From Spirosoma validum (lineage in GTDB: Bacteria > Bacteroidota > Bacteroidia > Cytophagales > Spirosomataceae), in assembly GCF_014699035.1 (NCBI RefSeq), contig NZ_JACXAA010000003.1:496001-560000 (forward strand): a stretch of 64,000 bases of DNA, in the 5' to 3' direction. Below, one piece after another: positions 61,038 to 64,000 of the stretch (position 1 is the first letter of the stretch; each line of letters opens with the position of its first letter). A program made the position numbers and the translations under genes. The notes beneath the pieces are model-generated. The model ran no database searches. It was given only the letters and a program-made list of their open reading frames with translations, and was not told where the DNA came from.

Positions 61038-61886
61038 ATGAAACTTCAATTTGAAAAGATAGAGCCCGAAGCAGGAAGTTCCTTTCGGGTTATTCACCAT
61101 ACCGAGGTCGATTCCTGCGGGGTATACTGGCATTATCATCCCGAGTACGAGATTGTTTATATCCCATCGGGTGAGGGGCAGCGACGTATTGGGACCAACG
61201 TATCACGCTACGAAGCCGGTGAACTGGTGTTTATTGGCCCAAATCTGCCGCATCTTAATTACAGCTATGGTAAACAGGGCGATTATGAAGAAATTGTGGT
61301 ACAGATGCGCGAGGATTTTATGGGGGAACCGTTTTTACAAAAGCCGGAATTAAAAACGGTCTGGCGCCTGTTTGAGCGAGCCCACACAGGATTGACTTTT
61401 GGCGATGCTACCAAACAAAAAGTCGGGCCACTATTAGCTCGACTCTCCACACAGACGTCATTTGAGCGCTTTTTGACTTTATTACGTGTGCTTCAACAAC
61501 TGGCCGATGCGTATGATGTTAGTCCACTTCATAATGACGGTGTTCGCTTTGGTCTGAATCCGAAAGAGCAGGAACGTATCAACCGAATTTGCCAGTACGT
61601 TGAGCAGCATTTCGCCGATCCGGTAGACATTCACGCTGTTGCCGACCTGGCCAGCATGACGGTTCCGGCGTTTTGTCGATATTTCAAGCGCATGACCCGG
61701 CAAACCTACACCGACTTTGTGAATGAATATCGCGTCAATCAGGCCAGACGGTTGCTGCACTCTGCCCGAACGGTCGCAGATGTAGGTTTTGCCGTGGGAT
61801 TCAATAACCTGTCTCATTTCAATAAGACATTCCGAAGCGTAACGGGGCAGACGCCCAGCACGTACCGAAAAGCGTTAGCAGGATAG
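61038..61886 (+). CDS. AraC family transcriptional regulator
   Basis: 282 residues. A cupin sensor domain comes first (about 15-100: VYWHYHPEYEIVYIPSGEG, GPNLPHLNYS). The C-terminal ~100 residues are a two-helix AraC DNA-binding domain: VDIHAVADLASMTVPAFCRYF and TVADVGFAVGFNNLSHFNKTF, then GQTPSTYRK. It senses a sugar or acid through the cupin and controls nearby or remote operons. It is transcribed away from msrA. No cognate target is obvious. Confidence 0.92.
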   Translation: MKLQFEKIEPEAGSSFRVIHHTEVDSCGVYWHYHPEYEIVYIPSGEGQRRIGTNVSRYEAGELVFIGPNLPHLNYSYGKQGDYEEIVVQMREDFMGEPFLQKPELKTVWRLFERAHTGLTFGDATKQKVGPLLARLSTQTSFERFLTLLRVLQQLADAYDVSPLHNDGVRFGLNPKEQERINRICQYVEQHFADPVDIHAVADLASMTVPAFCRYFKRMTRQTYTDFVNEYRVNQARRLLHSARTVADVGFAVGFNNLSHFNKTFRSVTGQTPSTYRKALAG

Positions 61887-61956
61887 GAATTACATAGTCA
61901 ACGAGAACCTTCCCGTGTATCGATAAATTCCGCTACGTATCTACTCGCTGAAAACC

Positions 61957-61987
61957 AAAAATCCCCGTAATTGCTACGAGGATTTTT
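61957..61987. terminator. Terminator between AraC and fasciclin genes
   Basis: The stem AAAATCC-C-CGTA / TACG-A-GGATTTT (61957-61967 and 61975-61987) has one mismatch, with a T run after it on the plus strand and a complementary run on the other. It separates two convergent genes. Confidence 0.6.
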
Positions 61988-62008
61988 CATTCAGGATAGA
62001 ATCGGAAT

Positions 62009-62560
62009 CTACGGCATCAAAACTGTATCTATTACGTGAATCACGCCGTTCGACTGATTCACATCGGGGATAGTGACCGTGGCCGTACCACCTTTAGCAT
62101 CGGTCAATTCGATTTTCTTACCTTTCTGCATGGCTGTCAACGTGCCACCGGCGACTGTTTTCAGCGTGGCTTTACCACCACCGTCTGTTATGGCTTTCAT
62201 TAGATCGGCAGCGCTCATTTTACCCGACACTACGTGGTAGGTCAGAATCCCCGTGAGCGTTTGTTTGTTTTCGGGTTTCACGAGCGTTTCAACTGTTCCT
62301 TTTGGCAGTTTATCAAAGGCTTTGTTCGTAGGAGCGAATACTGTGAAAGGACCCGGTCCCGAGAGTGTTTCAACCAGGCCAGCGGCTTTTACAGCTGCAA
62401 CCAACGTAGTGTGGTCTTTGGAATTGACAGCATTCTCAACGATATTCTTCGATGGATACATCGGAGCACCCCCGACAGTAACGGTCTTTTCCTGGGCAAA
62501 CGAAACCTGACTTAAAGCCAGTAACGTAGTTATAGCAAATGCAAATTTGAGCGTCTTCAT
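62009..62560 (-). CDS. Fasciclin (FAS1) domain secreted protein
   Basis: 183 residues with a Sec signal peptide (KTLKFAFAITTLLALSQVSFA). One FAS1 domain: FTVFAPTNKAFDKLPKGT (H1 box), LTGILTYHVVSGKMSAADLM and NGVIHVIDTVLMP (H2 box) at the end. It is the simplest length for the family. An adhesion or matrix role outside the cell is assumed from the family. The gene is followed by the 61957 terminator. Confidence 0.92.
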   Translation of the reverse strand: MKTLKFAFAITTLLALSQVSFAQEKTVTVGGAPMYPSKNIVENAVNSKDHTTLVAAVKAAGLVETLSGPGPFTVFAPTNKAFDKLPKGTVETLVKPENKQTLTGILTYHVVSGKMSAADLMKAITDGGGKATLKTVAGGTLTAMQKGKKIELTDAKGGTATVTIPDVNQSNGVIHVIDTVLMP

Positions 62561-62960
62561 GTTGTTGTCTTTTTGGATTCGTGAAACTGTGTACTGAATG
62601 ATTACTAGTGTTAGTCGACAACAGAAAGACTTACGCGGTAGCTGTGGTATTTGGATTTATTTTTATTGAAATTAATTTGTAAGTGCTTGATCAGTAGTAA
62701 TTTCAATAGATATTTCTTTGGAGAAATTACTTAAGAATTCCTGTAGAACGGAGTGCCCATTTACAACCTAGGGAAGGTAATTTTTCAGAAAGTTATAGAG
62801 AAGAGGATAAAGAAAACAGTGACATTACCGTTGGCCTATACCTGTAGTAATGCGAATTATGGCTGTACGGTTTATTGGTAAAATTATCCTTAACAATTAA
62901 GTTGATATGACGTACTGAAGGGGGTTAGAATAGTGAGAACGTGTCTTTTTAGACACTAAA
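62561..62960. other. Intergenic region upstream of the fasciclin gene
   Basis: 400 bases, AT-rich, no supported gene. An 11-bp hairpin (TATTGAAATTA at 62664-62674, complement 62698-62708) is the only structure I see. No exact promoter box was found. Confidence 0.5.
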
Positions 62961-63812
62961 CTAATGAGGTTGTGATTGTATCTCTTCAGAAGCAGATTGA
63001 ATAGAACGACCGTCTGGAAATTTATAAGTACGCGTAAAAATGTCCGGTTGAATACCGCGCATTTTTCCACCCTGTTCAATAATAATACCGCCGTTTTTGA
63101 ACTTTTGAGGGCTTACTGCCGGTCCTTCAAATGTAAACTCGCCGGGTATATAAATTGCCTGATTTATATCACGATCATCACGCTTTTTAAAGCCGTATAC
63201 GTCCTCTTTATTTTCCCGCTTTTCTGTGGTTTGATCGGTAGAAACGGAAGTCATTTTTTTCTTGACGAATGCGCGCGTCGAATTGTACATGTCGTCCAGC
63301 TTCAGGTCTTCCTGCGCAAAGGTCATGATCTGCTTTAGTTCGTTTAGCGTAAGCTCATCCAGGTTTGCCCCTATTTTCTCAATTTCCTCATAAAGTTTTT
63401 CCGCCTGCTCCTGGGTAACTTCGTTGATGATGATTACATCGTTCCCATCTCCGGCGGCTGCCTGCCAGGTTTCATCTTTAGCATTATAAAAAATTATGCC
63501 TCGATCACCGATTGGCTTGCCCTGATAATCGACTATTGACTGGCCCGCATTGGGATGATCTTTGGGATAAACCAGTAATTCTCCATCCTGCTTAAAAGCT
63601 GGTACTGGAATGATAAACTTTTGGGCATTTGAGATAACCGGTGTACTATATCCGGGGCCAGTTTTTAGATCAGATGAAACGATTTTTCGGATTTCCATAG
63701 GAGTGAGTGATACAGAATCAGTCTGTTGGCTTTTTAACTGGCTGAAGTGAGGCTTCTTTTTCGCACATGCCATAAGGATAGTTACTACTAAGAATACGTT
63801 TTTTATACCCAA
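62961..63812 (-). CDS. Putative lipoprotein of unknown function
   Basis: 283 residues from a TTG start, the only usable start since a stop codon lies two codons upstream. The signal ends in the lipobox TILMAC (Cys about residue 16). The middle has a helical, Glu/Leu-rich region (EKLYEEIEKIGANLDELTLN) between beta-type stretches, and the rest is Lys/Asp-rich. No known family. The last ~40 residues (KFKNGGIIIEQGGKMRG) are beta-like. Codon use is lower in GC than its neighbours. The 188 nt beyond it to the window end hold nothing I can name. Confidence 0.7.
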   Translation of the reverse strand: MGIKNVFLVVTILMACAKKKPHFSQLKSQQTDSVSLTPMEIRKIVSSDLKTGPGYSTPVISNAQKFIIPVPAFKQDGELLVYPKDHPNAGQSIVDYQGKPIGDRGIIFYNAKDETWQAAAGDGNDVIIINEVTQEQAEKLYEEIEKIGANLDELTLNELKQIMTFAQEDLKLDDMYNSTRAFVKKKMTSVSTDQTTEKRENKEDVYGFKKRDDRDINQAIYIPGEFTFEGPAVSPQKFKNGGIIIEQGGKMRGIQPDIFTRTYKFPDGRSIQSASEEIQSQPH

Positions 63813-64000
63813 TTGTTAACCGAACGTAGCGATAAGCCAATGGCTATAGAGACGGTAGTCTTTCTCAATAACTCCTTTTTAGTAGAAGTTGTCTTCAATT
63901 TTTCAACAGGATTTTAACTGCTGCAGACGTACTATTCGGATTGTTATTTATTCATCGGTATCTGATCTCTATTTAAGATTGAATAGCTTCGCTCCGTTCT

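Noticed and set aside
62253..62510. Plus-strand frames opposite the fasciclin gene
   Set aside because: Antisense shadows of a clear FAS1 gene.

Overview
This 64 kb window looks like chromosome of a Bacteroidota bacterium of the Cytophagales type, probably Spirosoma or a close relative. Grounds: SusC/CirA-like TonB receptors with a carboxypeptidase-regulatory N-terminus, a GLPGLI-family protein, a T9SS C-terminal sorting domain on secreted proteins, DUF1501/DUF1800 pairs, two-component propeller kinases, TAnnTTTG promoter boxes and few Shine-Dalgarno sequences. The genus is inference; I could not run a search. I see no rRNA, tRNA, CRISPR array, integrase or complete insertion sequence.

Layout. 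0-5.4 kb: end of a secreted protein, a lipoprotein plus TonB receptor unit behind a promoter with two palindromic operators (metal, perhaps zinc, uptake), and a DUF1593 nucleoside-hydrolase-like protein. 5.7-8.3 kb: a zinc alcohol dehydrogenase, a membrane-tailed SDR and a mosaic of palindromes. 8.3-12.4 kb: a 1359-residue modular GH9 cellulase with T9SS signal. 12.7-14.5 kb: three small unknown genes, two of them paralogues. 14.7-21.4 kb: a signalling island (REC, CheB, giant CheB-CheR-PAS-histidine kinase, REC) without chemoreceptors. 21.8-28 kb: DUF3500 lipoprotein, acyltransferase, a 33-residue membrane peptide, bifunctional hisB, NYN/cold-shock protein and pabB. 28-32 kb: TonB-type barrel plus GLPGLI protein. 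32-36.5 kb: a ThuA/sugar dehydrogenase/PKD/cytochrome c/CBM fusion and a META lipoprotein. 36.7-46 kb: LEA14-like protein, propeller histidine kinase, TPR protein, a 53-residue membrane protein, DUF1501 and DUF1800. 46-58.7 kb: a sugar catabolic region (MFS, two Gfo/Idh/MocA dehydrogenases, a sugar isomerase, ThuA, GH9) interrupted by a DUF433/DUF5615 toxin-antitoxin pair whose toxin is frameshifted and by an SRA-HNH nuclease. 58.9-64 kb: MFS, MsrA, AraC regulator, fasciclin protein, lipoprotein.

How the genes fit together. The two GH9 enzymes, the dehydrogenase/isomerase group, the MFS carrier and the ThuA proteins suggest plant polysaccharide breakdown, possibly via oxidised (3-keto) sugars; this is inference from families and proximity. 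The signalling island and the orphan propeller kinase would supply sensing.

The most unusual features are intergenic: several long, nearly perfect hairpins, four of which share a GGTT-TGAG-AACC core (or its complement) while their outer stems differ in sequence yet still pair. Other points to check are the operator pair before the TonB receptor, the broken toxin, the SRA-HNH nuclease, the tandem unknown paralogues and two small membrane proteins of 53 and 33 residues.
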